A stretch of 64,000 bases of DNA from Thalassobacterium maritimum (GCF_031127805.1 NZ_JARXHW010000030.1:1-64000); one strand, 5' to 3'; positions 1-8,556 are shown, numbered from the stretch's first letter. Numbers and translations: made by a program. The notes: generated from the letters alone by a model not told the origin.

Positions 1-33
1 CAGGCTCGGGTGTCCGTCACCCGGGCCTGTTTA
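1..33 (+). terminator. GC-rich hairpin, possible terminator
   Basis: Bases 1-12 pair with 18-29 (arms caggctcgggtg and cacccgggcctg, one G:T wobble) around a 5-base loop, and the next bases are TTTAG. This could end transcription of a gene left of the window. The T-tract is short, so it is only a candidate. Confidence 0.4.
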
Positions 34-97
34 GTCTCCATAAGATCAGAATGATTCAAAGCCTGATCTAGGAGAGATCGGCACATAGCATCTACGC

Positions 98-425
98 GTG
101 GTTTGGAGCTGCGAAGGAAAGCGTAGCCTCAAAACTCTGTTTTGGGGAGCGTACTGCTGGACTTCCCACTTCTCACTTCCTACTGGCCCGCAGGGCCTCC
201 GGCCCCGGTTCAGAGAACCGAGGATACCTGTGGTTTAGAGCTGCGAAGGAATACGTAGCCTCAAAACTCTGTTTTGAGGAGCGTACTGCTGGACTTCCCA
301 CTTCTCACTTCCTACTTCCTACTGGCCCGCAGGGCCCCCGGCCCCGGTTCAAAGAACCGAGGATACCTGTGGTTTAGAGCTGCGAAGGAATACGTAGCCT
401 CAAAACTCCGTTTTGGGGAGCGTCA
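98..425. repeat. Tandem copies of a dispersed palindromic repeat
   Basis: A unit of about 131 bases begins near 98, recurs near 230 (with an extra 8 bases in a pyrimidine-rich middle) and starts a third, internally deleted time near 369. Each unit has a segment beginning cgtagcctcaaaac and another, ccccggttcagagaaccg. The reverse complements of both segments occur in the repeats at 36913..37101 and 43922..44076, so this is a locus of the same family in opposite orientation. No gene is credible in 1..488. Confidence 0.75.
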
Positions 426-488
426 GGTTCAGCGAAGCGAAGATACCGCGTGCTTTTTAGCGTGGGTATGATCTAATGCGGCTCGATT

Positions 489-1487
489 ATGAAGGACCGG
501 ATTCCAGCTATCGTACTTAAATACACGCAGGCACGCGAAATTGCAGCGCAGGCTGTGTTGCAAAAGCTTTGGAGCGGGTATGGCTCGATTGTGCGCTATC
601 GTTTGTTGGGCGCTGAGATTCCGAGCGTGATCGTGAAGCATGTGTCGCCGCCGACTGCGGCCGACCATCCGCGTGGTTGGAATACCGATATTTCACATCA
701 GCGCAAGTTGCGCTCTTATGCAGTGGAAACGGCGTGGTATCGTGAGTATGCGAATCGCTGTGGCGCCGACTGCCGGGTGCCGCATTGTCTTGCTGTGGTC
801 AATGAGGGGGATGAAGTTGCGATGGTGTTGGAAGATTTAGATGCGGTTGGCTTTCCTGTGCGTAAGCAGTCGGTCTCCGAATCAGAGTTGATCGCATGCT
901 TGTCATGGTTGGCTCATTTTCATGCGAGCTTTTTAAGTGTATCGGGGGATGGACTGTGGGCCTGCGGTTGCTATTGGCACTTAGAAACACGTCCCGATGA
1001 GTTGAAAGTATTGGCTGACGAAGATCCAGCGCTCTGGGCTGCTGCGGAGGCAATCGATTTGAAGCTTAAGGCTAGTCCGTATCGGACGCTGGTGCATGGG
1101 GATGCCAAGCTGGCCAATTTCTGCTTTTCGCAGAATGGTGAATCCGTGGCTGCAGTCGATTTTCAGTATGTTGGAGCCGGTGTTGGTGTGCAGGATGTCG
1201 CTTATTTTCTGGGGAGTTGCTTGAGTGAGCAGGACTGTGCGCGTGCCGAGCAGGGGCTGTTAGATGTGTATTTTACGGCCTTGCGCGAGGCCATCTTGCT
1301 ACGCGCAAGTGATCTTGATTTAGATGCGCTTGAAGCGAATTGGCGCGCGCTATATCCAGTGGCTTGGACCGACTTTCATCGTTTTCTGAAAGGCTGGAGT
1401 CCGGGGCATTGGAAAATTAATAGCTACAGCGAGCAGTTGGCTGCTTCGGTGTTGGCAGACATTGAAATGGAGGACAGATGCAATTAG
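489..1487 (+). CDS. Phosphotransferase of the APH/ecdysteroid-kinase-like fold
   Basis: This 332-residue soluble protein has the layout of the aminoglycoside/choline-kinase-like superfamily, closest in feel to the EcKL group. Lys50 (in VIVK) is the probable ATP lysine and Glu80 its partner. The catalytic loop is His203-Gly-Asp205 with Asn210, and Asp224 in VDFQY is the metal-binding aspartate. It should transfer the gamma-phosphate of ATP to a small hydroxylated or amino compound; the substrate cannot be read from the sequence. The next gene starts 10 bases before this one ends, so the kinase and an inositol-monophosphatase-family phosphatase are co-translated, possibly a phosphorylation/dephosphorylation pair on related metabolites. 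Confidence 0.8.
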   Translation: MKDRIPAIVLKYTQAREIAAQAVLQKLWSGYGSIVRYRLLGAEIPSVIVKHVSPPTAADHPRGWNTDISHQRKLRSYAVETAWYREYANRCGADCRVPHCLAVVNEGDEVAMVLEDLDAVGFPVRKQSVSESELIACLSWLAHFHASFLSVSGDGLWACGCYWHLETRPDELKVLADEDPALWAAAEAIDLKLKASPYRTLVHGDAKLANFCFSQNGESVAAVDFQYVGAGVGVQDVAYFLGSCLSEQDCARAEQGLLDVYFTALREAILLRASDLDLDALEANWRALYPVAWTDFHRFLKGWSPGHWKINSYSEQLAASVLADIEMEDRCN

Positions 1488-2335
1488 ATTCGCAGCAATT
1501 AAACACACTGGCAGACGTCGCTGGTGAGGCGGCCCGGCAGGCGGGGGCATTGATTCGCACTTTCACTGCTGGTGAGGTGGAGGTCTTTCGTAAAGAGGGG
1601 GGCGATAGTCTCGCATCTCAGGTTGTGACGGAAGTGGACGAGCGTAGTCAAGCGGTGATTCTTGAGCACTTGGAGTCCACGATTGTGAGCTACGATCTGG
1701 CCTTGTTGACAGAGGAGTTGACCGACGATGGCAGTCGCTTTGAGAAAGATTATTTTTGGTGTATCGATCCCTTGGATGGGACGCTCCCTTTTACGCAGGG
1801 AAAGCCCGGTTATGCGGTGGCGATTGCCTTAGTGCGCCGGGATGGAGTGCCGATGATTGGAGTGGTCTACGATCCTGTCCTGGATCGTTTATATCGTGCC
1901 GTTTCGGGGCAGGGCTTGCGCATCAATGGTCAAATCTATCAAGCGCCACTGGCGGTGAAACCCGCTGGTGCACGACTTAAGTTTTGTATGGACTGCACCT
2001 TTGAGACCGATCCGCGGCGTGAGGCTTTGAGCGCAGGCATGGAGGCTCTCGCACAGCGAGCGGGCTATGCGGGGGCGGTGATCGAAATACACGGCGGGGC
2101 GGTGTGTAATGCCTGTTATGTGCTCGAGCATCCTCCGGCGGTCTACCTCAAAGAACCAAAGCCAGAATTGGGCGGAGGTTCTTTTTGGGATTTCGCGGCG
2201 ACTGCTTGTATCTTTCAAGAGGCTGGCGCCTCTGTTAGTGATTACCACGGTGCCCGCTTAGAGCTGAATTCTGCGCAGCATACGTTTTTTAATCATTGCG
2301 GCGTGCGTTTTTGTTCAGGATCTTTTACTCTTTAA
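1478..2335 (+). CDS. Inositol monophosphatase family protein (CysQ/IMPase-like)
   Basis: This 285-residue protein is a metal-dependent sugar/nucleotide phosphatase of the IMPase superfamily. It has the acidic metal site Glu79/Glu80, the signature WCIDPLDGT (Asp97 and Asp100) and the C-terminal motif around Trp237-Asp238 with a glycine-rich lead (GGGSFWDFAA). Length is normal for CysQ or IMPase. The start ATG lies inside the 3' end of the kinase gene and has a GGAGG ribosome site just upstream. Its 3' end overlaps the convergent transporter gene by 11 bases. Substrate could be inositol phosphate, PAP or a sugar bisphosphate; these are not separable by eye. Confidence 0.85.
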   Translation: MQLDSQQLNTLADVAGEAARQAGALIRTFTAGEVEVFRKEGGDSLASQVVTEVDERSQAVILEHLESTIVSYDLALLTEELTDDGSRFEKDYFWCIDPLDGTLPFTQGKPGYAVAIALVRRDGVPMIGVVYDPVLDRLYRAVSGQGLRINGQIYQAPLAVKPAGARLKFCMDCTFETDPRREALSAGMEALAQRAGYAGAVIEIHGGAVCNACYVLEHPPAVYLKEPKPELGGGSFWDFAATACIFQEAGASVSDYHGARLELNSAQHTFFNHCGVRFCSGSFTL

Positions 2336-3209
2336 TGGCCCTGTGGGTAGCAATCCGATAACTGCCATACAGCACTGCGGCGCTGCCTAGCAGTTCATAG
2401 AAACTGAAAGTTTCGTCGAGTAATAAGATGCTGAAGCCCGCTGTCGCAGCAGGCGTTAGCATTTGCAAGGCCGAGCCTTTGGCGACTGTGAGGTGGCGAA
2501 AGGCTTCGGTTAGACAGAGTTGAGCACTTACTACTGTGACGGCAGCAATCAATAGGATGCTCTGTGCCGTGCAGTCGGCGACGATTAAGTCGGTTCGCGA
2601 AAATCCGCCTGCGATTATGACAGTGAATACGCATTGAGCTGCAAAAATATTACTGGTGCTTTCGCTGTGCCGTAGGTGTCGAATTAAAACCACGCAGAAT
2701 CCACCGGCGGCGGCTCCTGTCAGCGCGAGTAGATCGAAGGCTAATTTGGCTTCGCCAATCCCGTTTCCAGATAAGACTGCCACCATGCCGACGATTGTTA
2801 GGCCAATATAAAAGAAATAGCTGCGATAGAGCTGTTCTTTTAATAAGACTGCGGCAAAGATCGCACCGAAGAGCGGCCATACGCCCGCAATGATTCCCGC
2901 GCGTCCGGCCCCAAGCTCCATGATACAGAAGTAGTAAACGGGAATCGTGAGTCCGCCAACAAGTCCGCGGATGAAAAGGAGCTTGCGTGTGAAAATGTGG
3001 TGCAGGCTGAGTGTGCCGGTGCGTTTTTGCATGGCAAAGACGACTGCCAGACCCACAATTCCGCGATAAGTAGCTGCAACCCAGCCGTCGATGCCATGTG
3101 CTGTGTGGGCATAGCTCAGCAATAGCGATGTGGCCGCAAAGAGTGTGACTGAGCTTAACATCAGTAGGATGCCTCGACGCTCGGAGGGTGGGAGGTCTAT
3201 TCTTTTCAT
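2325..3209 (-). CDS. EamA/DMT-family membrane transporter
   Basis: This 294-residue protein is almost entirely hydrophobic segments, about ten predicted helices in two repeated halves, as in the drug/metabolite transporter superfamily (EamA domain twice). The start MKRIDLPPSERRG precedes the first helix (ILLMLSSVTLFAATSLLL). The second half contains the typical motif of a glutamate-rich short loop before the last helices (LLDETFSFYELLGSAAVLYGSY). It probably exports or imports a small metabolite; the substrate is unknown. It is convergent with the phosphatase gene and not in its operon. Confidence 0.85.
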   Translation of the reverse strand: MKRIDLPPSERRGILLMLSSVTLFAATSLLLSYAHTAHGIDGWVAATYRGIVGLAVVFAMQKRTGTLSLHHIFTRKLLFIRGLVGGLTIPVYYFCIMELGAGRAGIIAGVWPLFGAIFAAVLLKEQLYRSYFFYIGLTIVGMVAVLSGNGIGEAKLAFDLLALTGAAAGGFCVVLIRHLRHSESTSNIFAAQCVFTVIIAGGFSRTDLIVADCTAQSILLIAAVTVVSAQLCLTEAFRHLTVAKGSALQMLTPAATAGFSILLLDETFSFYELLGSAAVLYGSYRIATHRAIKE

Positions 3210-3338
3210 TTTTCGATGAGTGGATGGAAGACATGCTCCAGTGGAACTCCTCGAAGACGATAGACCGTTCTATGCAAATTCGGAGACCACTGAAAGCGGG
3301 TCTCCGTGTAATCTGTGTTTCAGCTACAATTGACCCGT

Positions 3339-3358
3339 TTCGTGTGCTTTCACACGAA
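3339..3358. promoter_or_regulatory. Perfect palindrome in a 379-base intergenic gap
   Basis: TTCGTGTG-CTTT-CACACGAA is a perfect 8-base inverted repeat between the divergent EamA transporter and the SRPBCC gene. It could be an operator or an RNA hairpin. Nothing else in 3210..3588 looks like a gene. Confidence 0.35.
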
Positions 3359-3588
3359 TAATGACGAGCCAAGTTAGTTGATTAATTTGCATAAGAGATT
3401 TGGAAGATGAAAAAAGGTCGCTGGATGGCAAGCATTGAATTGGAGGGCAGAGAGTCTCGATGCGTGGGGGAGTCAGAGCGTTAAGCTAAAACTTCGTTTG
3501 GGGGTGCATTGGAATTGCTCTTTGTGCTCTCATGGGGCTGACCCGTGTTCTACTTAATAGATACTGAATAACCTAAAGGAGACTGATT

Positions 3589-4047
3589 ATGCCAAAATTA
3601 ATGATTGAACGATCCACTGTGATTGAGGCCCCTTTGGATGCTGTCTATGCGCTGGTGCGTGATTTTAAACGTTGGCCGGAGTGGTCGCCTTGGTTGAGTG
3701 CGGAAAAAGAAGCGACGCTTTCTTTCGGGGAGGAGGGTCGTTCTTATGCCTGGAACGGTAAGATTGTGGGCAGTGGTGAGATGCGACTATTGGATGCGGT
3801 GGAGAATCAATCTTTGCAGATGCAACTGGATCTGTTGACGCCGTGGAGATCGCAGTCGCAGGTGCGTTTTGAATTCGAATCCCTGCTGAGCTTGTTTATC
3901 GTGAATTGCCTGCGCTCGAAGCCTATGCGGTGCAACACACGGGGGCGTATCGTCACTTGGGCAATGCCTGGTCGGCAGGCATGTTACGCGGCCGCCAGAA
4001 AGTGTTTAAGCAGAGTAAGAAAGTCTTTCCCTTCGAAGTGTATGTAA
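3589..4047 (+). CDS. SRPBCC-domain protein, C-terminally damaged
   Basis: Residues 1-100 are a good SRPBCC/polyketide-cyclase-like start (IERSTVIEAPLDAVYALV, then RWPEWSPWL, then a strand ending QVRFEFE). A strong AAAGGAG site lies 8-9 bases before the ATG. After about residue 98 the reading changes to cysteine- and arginine-rich sequence with no family resemblance, because the frame has left the ancestral one. The ancestral C-terminal GyrI-like domain is still legible in another frame at 3882..4109. The intact family is a fused SRPBCC-GyrI protein of roughly 300 residues or more, so most of the SRPBCC second half appears deleted. Probably non-functional. Confidence 0.6.
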   Translation: MPKLMIERSTVIEAPLDAVYALVRDFKRWPEWSPWLSAEKEATLSFGEEGRSYAWNGKIVGSGEMRLLDAVENQSLQMQLDLLTPWRSQSQVRFEFESLLSLFIVNCLRSKPMRCNTRGRIVTWAMPGRQACYAAARKCLSRVRKSFPSKCM

Positions 4048-4109
4048 CCGAGTTGGATTCGGTGCCAGAGCCTGAGATCGTAACTCAAGTGTATTTCCCC
4101 CGGGCTTAG
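3882..4109 (+). pseudogene. GyrI-like effector-binding domain remnant, out of frame
   Basis: In the frame ending at 4109 the translation runs PAELVYRELPALEAYAVQHT and then GAYRHLGNAW, ending EIVTQVYFPRA. This is the pattern of GyrI-like/AraC effector-binding domains that usually follow an SRPBCC domain. It has no ribosome site or proper start of its own and overlaps the frame-shifted tail of the SRPBCC gene. The simplest reading is an internal deletion with loss of frame near 3870-3888. Confidence 0.6.
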
Positions 4110-4113
4110 ACTC

Positions 4114-4170
4114 GTCCGCCGCCGCCGTTCGCCAGTCGCCAGTCGCCGTCCGCCGCCGCCAGTCGCTGCG
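4114..4170. repeat. Low-complexity GCC/AGTCGCC repeat
   Basis: Short units of cgccgccgcc and gccagtcgcc alternate between the end of the SRPBCC/GyrI remnant and the stop codon of the convergent PhoD-like gene. It resembles, in a different unit, the 14-base array at 6403..6482. Confidence 0.6.
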
Positions 4171-4179
4171 AGTTCTGAT

Positions 4180-5505
4180 CTAGTTGGCAGGCTGCAGAGA
4201 GCTGGCGGAGACGCTACGGTTCCAGAGTTCTTTGCCCTCCATACTCAGCACCCGCATGGTGAGCACGCGATCTTCTTCCGGACCGCTGAATTCTATCAAG
4301 GCGAAGTGGCGTTCGAAGGTGCTGCTGCCAGGTTGGCGGAAGAAGTTGAGCTCGTCTTCATTGTCGCCTGGGCGCGCAGTGAGCGGGCCAACTGTAAGAT
4401 CGTAGAGATTGTAGCTGCTGGCATGTACGAGTCGAGTGAGTTCGCCGTAGCTTTTTCCGCCGCTGATGAAAAATAGGCCGGCGATACGTTCTTCGCGCAG
4501 CATTTGCAGGAATTCGGTGTGTTCGCTTTCGGCGTAGCTGAGATTGCTGCGGGAATCCGCGGGATTTAAGATCGGGGCACCTGCGATAATAAGCTTAAAG
4601 CTGGCTGTGCTTTGGATGAGTGCTTGACGCAGCCAGGCGATCTGTTCTTCACCCAAAATTTGCACGCGGGTGGATGCGTTCGGGGTGTCGTTGCGGTAGC
4701 TGCGCACATCGAGCATAAAGAAGTCCACGTCGGCGTAGCGGAATTGAGTGGCGACCCCATCGAGCTGGCTGACTTGAATGGGTCGAGGCCAGAAGGCTTT
4801 GAAGCTGCGCTCGGCGATGGGGCGGGTGGTGCTGCGTTGTCCACCGTGGGGGGCGCCAAAGTCGGCTTCGCCCCAAGTGGCGTAGTGTGGGATACTTTGC
4901 AGTAGTTGCTTGAGTTGTGGGAGTGCTCGGGCTTGAGCGAAACGCTTTAAGTAGCCGCTTTGAGTGGTCCAGTCACTGCGACGCAGGTGTGCAGTGTTGC
5001 CCGCCCAGACCATGAGTGCGGGCTTGCTGTCGGCAATGCTATTAAAGATATCATAGCCTGCGCCTAGGGTTTGATAGGGGGGCTCAAAGCCTTCTTCGAC
5101 TGCGTAGTGAGCGCCAGCGACGGCAATTTTAAAGTCCGGTGGTGGGCTGCGGTCGAAGTAGTTGGCCGGGCTGTTGAAATGAGCGGGGCTTGTGACGAGT
5201 TCGCCGTTCAGCTCGACGCGGTAGCTGTAGTGAATACCAGGTTCGACTTGATCGAGTGTGACGACTGCGGTGTGCGCGAGTGTATTTCTAGTTTGAACCG
5301 GACTGCTCCATGTCAATTCGGCATCGTTGCCATTGGCGGCGTATGCGATCCGCACTACGGAGGGCTCGTCTGTCTGCAGCCATATCTTAGCTTCGCGCAT
5401 GTCTAAATGGCTGAGCATGGGGCCATTGACCAGAGCGCCGTGGAGTGCAGAGCTGGCGAGACTGAGGATTAAGAGGCAAAGGGAAGAAATGCGGTGTATA
5501 GGCAT
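4180..5505 (-). CDS. PhoD-like metallophosphatase fold, predicted inactive
   Basis: This 441-residue exported protein has a signal peptide (residues 1-23, cleavage after LHGA), an N-terminal Ig-like PhoD domain and a PhoD-type phosphatase domain. The family scaffold is clear: IPHYATWGEADFG, DVRSYRN (266-272) and the C-terminal SGGKSYGELTR. The metal-ligand motifs are altered. The usual GD(N) motif reads WAGNTA (167-172), WDDHD reads Trp211-Gly-Glu-Ala-Asp215, and SGDRH reads Ser348-Gly-Gly-Lys-Ser352. I therefore infer a secreted or periplasmic pseudo-phosphatase, possibly a binding protein. There is no frameshift, and loop lengths are kept, which argues against simple decay. It sits alone between a decayed gene and a sigma-like gene on the same strand. 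Confidence 0.75.
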   Translation of the reverse strand: MPIHRISSLCLLILSLASSALHGALVNGPMLSHLDMREAKIWLQTDEPSVVRIAYAANGNDAELTWSSPVQTRNTLAHTAVVTLDQVEPGIHYSYRVELNGELVTSPAHFNSPANYFDRSPPPDFKIAVAGAHYAVEEGFEPPYQTLGAGYDIFNSIADSKPALMVWAGNTAHLRRSDWTTQSGYLKRFAQARALPQLKQLLQSIPHYATWGEADFGAPHGGQRSTTRPIAERSFKAFWPRPIQVSQLDGVATQFRYADVDFFMLDVRSYRNDTPNASTRVQILGEEQIAWLRQALIQSTASFKLIIAGAPILNPADSRSNLSYAESEHTEFLQMLREERIAGLFFISGGKSYGELTRLVHASSYNLYDLTVGPLTARPGDNEDELNFFRQPGSSTFERHFALIEFSGPEEDRVLTMRVLSMEGKELWNRSVSASSLQPAN

Positions 5506-5557
5506 GGGATCAGTTGAAATAGATACTGCCTACATTGGGCCTATTGACTGCACGAGG

Positions 5558-6379
5558 TCAAGAAACCTTAATCTTCGCGTAGCGAGCAAAATGTAGTGTG
5601 TTGACCACGCGAGCCATGAGTGGAGGCTGGGTCATCGGGGCGGTTTGAATGGCTTTGAATATATTGCCTAGCAAGAGTTCGCGTTCATCGGATTTCGGGA
5701 GGTATCGGTGGCGCACTTCGACGAGCTCCGGGCGTAGTTCCAGCCAGAGAGCCTTGATTTCGCTCACACGTGGGAAGCTAGCAAGACGATCGCAGAGTGC
5801 TTTGTTCGCGCGCAAGTTGGGGGATTGGTCCATTGCGATGCTAATTGCTTCGAGGCATTCGCGCTCTTCAGTGGCGAGGGTTTGCCAGCGGATACCACAG
5901 AGCTCGCAGCGTGCTTGCGAGAGTCGGCGGTGGAGCGCGCGTGGGCGAGTGCGCATCAGCAATGCGACCCAGCGCAAGGGCCAGTTTTCAAATTCGTAGG
6001 CGATGAAGGCGAAGCGGTTCTTGGGCGCCAGTAAGCGTAGCTTAGTGACTAGCGCTTCAGAGGATCGAATACTGCCCTGGTCGGGGGCATTTTCGAATAG
6101 GGCGCTGGCCAGCATATACTCGAAGTCGGAGACTCGCTCCGCATAGGGGAGATGCTGCCACAGTGCAGTGAATACTTGTTCCACACGAGCAAAGCGAGTG
6201 GTCACAGGTTCGCGCAAGCAGCCTCCGAAATAAACCAGTGAGAGGTCCAAATAATACGAAACAAGAGCGAGATAGGCCTCCGTGTCGCCCGCTTTTGCCA
6301 ACTTGAGCTGAGCCCGGCTGGCTTTGCGTTCAGGTGTCGCGTGGGTCAGTCGGAAAAGGGTGCTTCGTAGGGAGCTCAT
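5558..6379 (-). CDS. Divergent sigma-70/ECF-like protein
   Basis: This 273-residue soluble protein has no firm family. The N-terminal part (GDTEAYLALVSYYLDLSLVY, then RVEQVFTALWQHLP) has the spacing of a sigma-factor region 2, including the DLxQEVF-like stretch. The middle (about 130-160; RALHRRLSQARCELCG) resembles the recognition helix of sigma region 4. The C-terminal 80 residues match nothing I know. The adjacent upstream gene on the same strand encodes an acidic protein. It could be a diverged ECF sigma factor or a structural relative with another role; the assignment is tentative. Confidence 0.45.
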   Translation of the reverse strand: MSSLRSTLFRLTHATPERKASRAQLKLAKAGDTEAYLALVSYYLDLSLVYFGGCLREPVTTRFARVEQVFTALWQHLPYAERVSDFEYMLASALFENAPDQGSIRSSEALVTKLRLLAPKNRFAFIAYEFENWPLRWVALLMRTRPRALHRRLSQARCELCGIRWQTLATEERECLEAISIAMDQSPNLRANKALCDRLASFPRVSEIKALWLELRPELVEVRHRYLPKSDERELLLGNIFKAIQTAPMTQPPLMARVVNTLHFARYAKIKVS

Positions 6380-6402
6380 GACACGTGTGAGTGTGCAGGT
6401 GG

Positions 6403-6482
6403 GTCGCTAGTAGTGAGTCGCTAGTGGTGGGGCGCTAGTAATGAGTCGCTAGTAATGAGTCGCTAGTAATGAGTCGCTAGTC
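6403..6482. repeat. 14-base tandem repeat, about 5.7 units
   Basis: Units gtcgctagtaatga and close variants start at 6403, 6417, 6431, 6445, 6459 and 6473. The last, partial unit contains the TAG stop codon (minus strand) of the gene at 6477..7241. Confidence 0.9.
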
Positions 6483-7241
6483 TTGCTCACCCGGTCGCCG
6501 CTGGCACTCGTGCCGACAGTCGCCCATGACTCGAATCCATAGCTCGCGTAGGTCGAAGAGGCGGATGCGCGCCTCATGACAGAAGCCGTTGACGAAGGCC
6601 TCGTTGGGATGCGTGAGTTGGTTGAGCAGGTGTAAAGTTTGATTGAGTGCGCTGAGGCTGTTTTTTAGATGGCAAATGGACAGGCCGAAGTCCCCCAAAT
6701 CCAAGGCTTGGATGGAGAGCAACACGTTCATTTCTGCCTGGTGTAAGCTATTGGCATAATCCCAGCAGAGCTTAGGCGATACCGCATACTCGCTGTGCAC
6801 CATGAAGTGTTCCCAGCTTTGGTGCAGATAGCGATAAAGCGAGCGGGTGACGACAAATACCGGGTGGCGGTGCAGAGTGTAGGGGGCGCCACTTTGATCA
6901 CTCATTTCGCTGTCTTCATCACGGTCGCTGTCTTCGCCGAAGCTGTTCAAGCCGTCTATGTCGTTGGAAGTGTCTGATGTGTCGTCCCCAGAGTCTTGCG
7001 CATGATCCATGAAACTTAACTCGTCGGTCATGGAGATGTCTTCAGCATCCCATCCCATCAAAGAGGCGACCTCGTCGAGATGGTTGGGTTTATCTTTTAA
7101 ACTATTATAAATGCTGAGGAAGCGCGCAGTATCTCGGTCGGAACCTTTTAAATAGTTTCGCCACTGGGACTCGCTCCAGTATGGTTCACTGGAGAATTCT
7201 TCCCAGTCGCCTTCAGAATGGTCGAAATTTGGATCGCTCAT
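6477..7241 (-). CDS. Acidic hypothetical protein
   Basis: I do not recognise this 254-residue protein. Residues 1-60 are acidic and Trp-rich (GDWEEFSSEPYWSESQWRNY). Residues 85-120 form a very acidic Ser/Asp/Glu linker. Residues 125-254 look like an alpha-helical domain rich in His and Leu (HLKNSLSALNQTLHLLNQL) with a Cys/Arg-rich end. There is no signal peptide or membrane segment. Its stop codon lies in the 14-base tandem repeat. Order and strand suggest it is transcribed before the sigma-like gene at 5558..6379, 97 bases away. An inhibitory or anti-sigma-like partner role would be a guess. Confidence 0.55.
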   Translation of the reverse strand: MSDPNFDHSEGDWEEFSSEPYWSESQWRNYLKGSDRDTARFLSIYNSLKDKPNHLDEVASLMGWDAEDISMTDELSFMDHAQDSGDDTSDTSNDIDGLNSFGEDSDRDEDSEMSDQSGAPYTLHRHPVFVVTRSLYRYLHQSWEHFMVHSEYAVSPKLCWDYANSLHQAEMNVLLSIQALDLGDFGLSICHLKNSLSALNQTLHLLNQLTHPNEAFVNGFCHEARIRLFDLRELWIRVMGDCRHECQRRPGEQD

Positions 7242-7431
7242 AAGCTGCGGTTGTTCCGCATAGTGCTGGAATTTGTTGTTTTGCTTTTAAAAATCAACCC
7301 CCTTTTACGAATCTGAGCGCTTTTCATCACAGCTCCGCTACTGGCCACAAAGAAGCTGCTGTAAGTCAGCGGGTTCTAGAAATCCATTTGTATGCATTTT
7401 TTATGCTAAATGACTTTGCTATCCGAATACG

Positions 7432-8553
7432 ATGCGTAAGACTTTCCTTATGCCTAAAAAGAAAACTGCGAAGAAAGCCGCCAATAATAAGAATCAAGCC
7501 TATCAAGCACCTGAATTTCTGGTCGACTTGTTGAATGCACGTTCCCCGACGGGGGCAGAGTATGAAGCGCAAGCTGTGGTCGACCAATATGTGGAGGATG
7601 AGGTCGATGCTTATCGTCGTGACACGATGGGGAATCGTTTTGCTACAGTGAATCCAGACGGTGATCCGAAGCTGTTGTTTGCGGGTCATATCGATGAGCT
7701 GGGGCTGATCATCACTTATATCAATGATCAGGGCTTTGTTTATTTCGACACCTTGGGCGGCCACGATAAATCGATGATCTCGGGGCGTCGTGTCTCTATT
7801 TTGACAAAGAACGGCATCGTCAAAGGCGTGACAGGGAAGCGCGCCATTCACTTGATGAGTGCTGAAGATCGCAAAAAGGTGCCTGAAACGCACGAGATCT
7901 GGATTGATCTCGGAGTGAAGGACAAGGCCGAAGCAGAAGGCTTGGTTCGCATTGGGGATACTGCTGTTTACGACCAAAGCTTTGAGCTGGTGCGTGGCAG
8001 TGTCGGCGTGGCACGTGCTTTTGATGATAAAGCGGGGGCTTATGCTGTGATGGAAGCTGTGCGCCGCTTGACCAAGGGCAAGTTGGACGCGCGTGTGACT
8101 GCAGCGGCCACCACACAGGAGGAAATTGGCACCCGCGGGGCGATGACTGCTGCGTTCTCGGAAAATCCAGATTTCGCGATTGCGGTGGACGTTGGGCATG
8201 CGACGGATTCGCCGGATTGCGATCCACGTAAATATGGTAGCTTTAAGCAAGGGGGAGGCCCGATCATTTGCCGCGGACCGAACATCAACCCGGTCATTTT
8301 CGATCTCATCGTGCGAGCTGCGGAGAAGAATAAGATTCCATATCAGGTCGAAGCCGATCCTCGGCCTACTGGCACCGATGCGCGTGCGATTCAGGTCGCA
8401 CAGGCTGGTATCGCCACCGGCTTGCTTTCGATCCCGCTGCGTTACATGCACACGCCCAGTGAAATGGTAGATCTCGAGGATATTGAGCATACCGTGCAGT
8501 TGCTGGTGGCTGTGGCGAAGTCGCTCAAAAAGGGGGACCGTGGCATTTGGTAA
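7432..8553 (+). CDS. M42 family metallopeptidase (glutamyl aminopeptidase-like)
   Basis: This 373-residue cytoplasmic protein is a dinuclear-metal M42 aminopeptidase. The ligands are visible: His86 with Asp88 (AGHIDE), Asp199/Asp200 (FDDK), catalytic Glu231 and ligand Glu232 (QEEIG), Asp254 (DVGHA) and His341 (MHTPSE). Such enzymes form dodecameric tetrahedral particles that trim peptides. A lysine-rich N-terminal extension (PKKKTAKKAANNK) precedes the domain. ATG 7450 is an alternative start; neither ATG has a strong ribosome site. It is first in a cluster with the RimB-like, RimK and AstE-like genes, the next starting 3 bases after its stop, which suggests a link to peptide or glutamate-tail turnover. 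Confidence 0.9.
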   Translation: MRKTFLMPKKKTAKKAANNKNQAYQAPEFLVDLLNARSPTGAEYEAQAVVDQYVEDEVDAYRRDTMGNRFATVNPDGDPKLLFAGHIDELGLIITYINDQGFVYFDTLGGHDKSMISGRRVSILTKNGIVKGVTGKRAIHLMSAEDRKKVPETHEIWIDLGVKDKAEAEGLVRIGDTAVYDQSFELVRGSVGVARAFDDKAGAYAVMEAVRRLTKGKLDARVTAAATTQEEIGTRGAMTAAFSENPDFAIAVDVGHATDSPDCDPRKYGSFKQGGGPIICRGPNINPVIFDLIVRAAEKNKIPYQVEADPRPTGTDARAIQVAQAGIATGLLSIPLRYMHTPSEMVDLEDIEHTVQLLVAVAKSLKKGDRGIW

Positions 8554-8556
8554 CGA

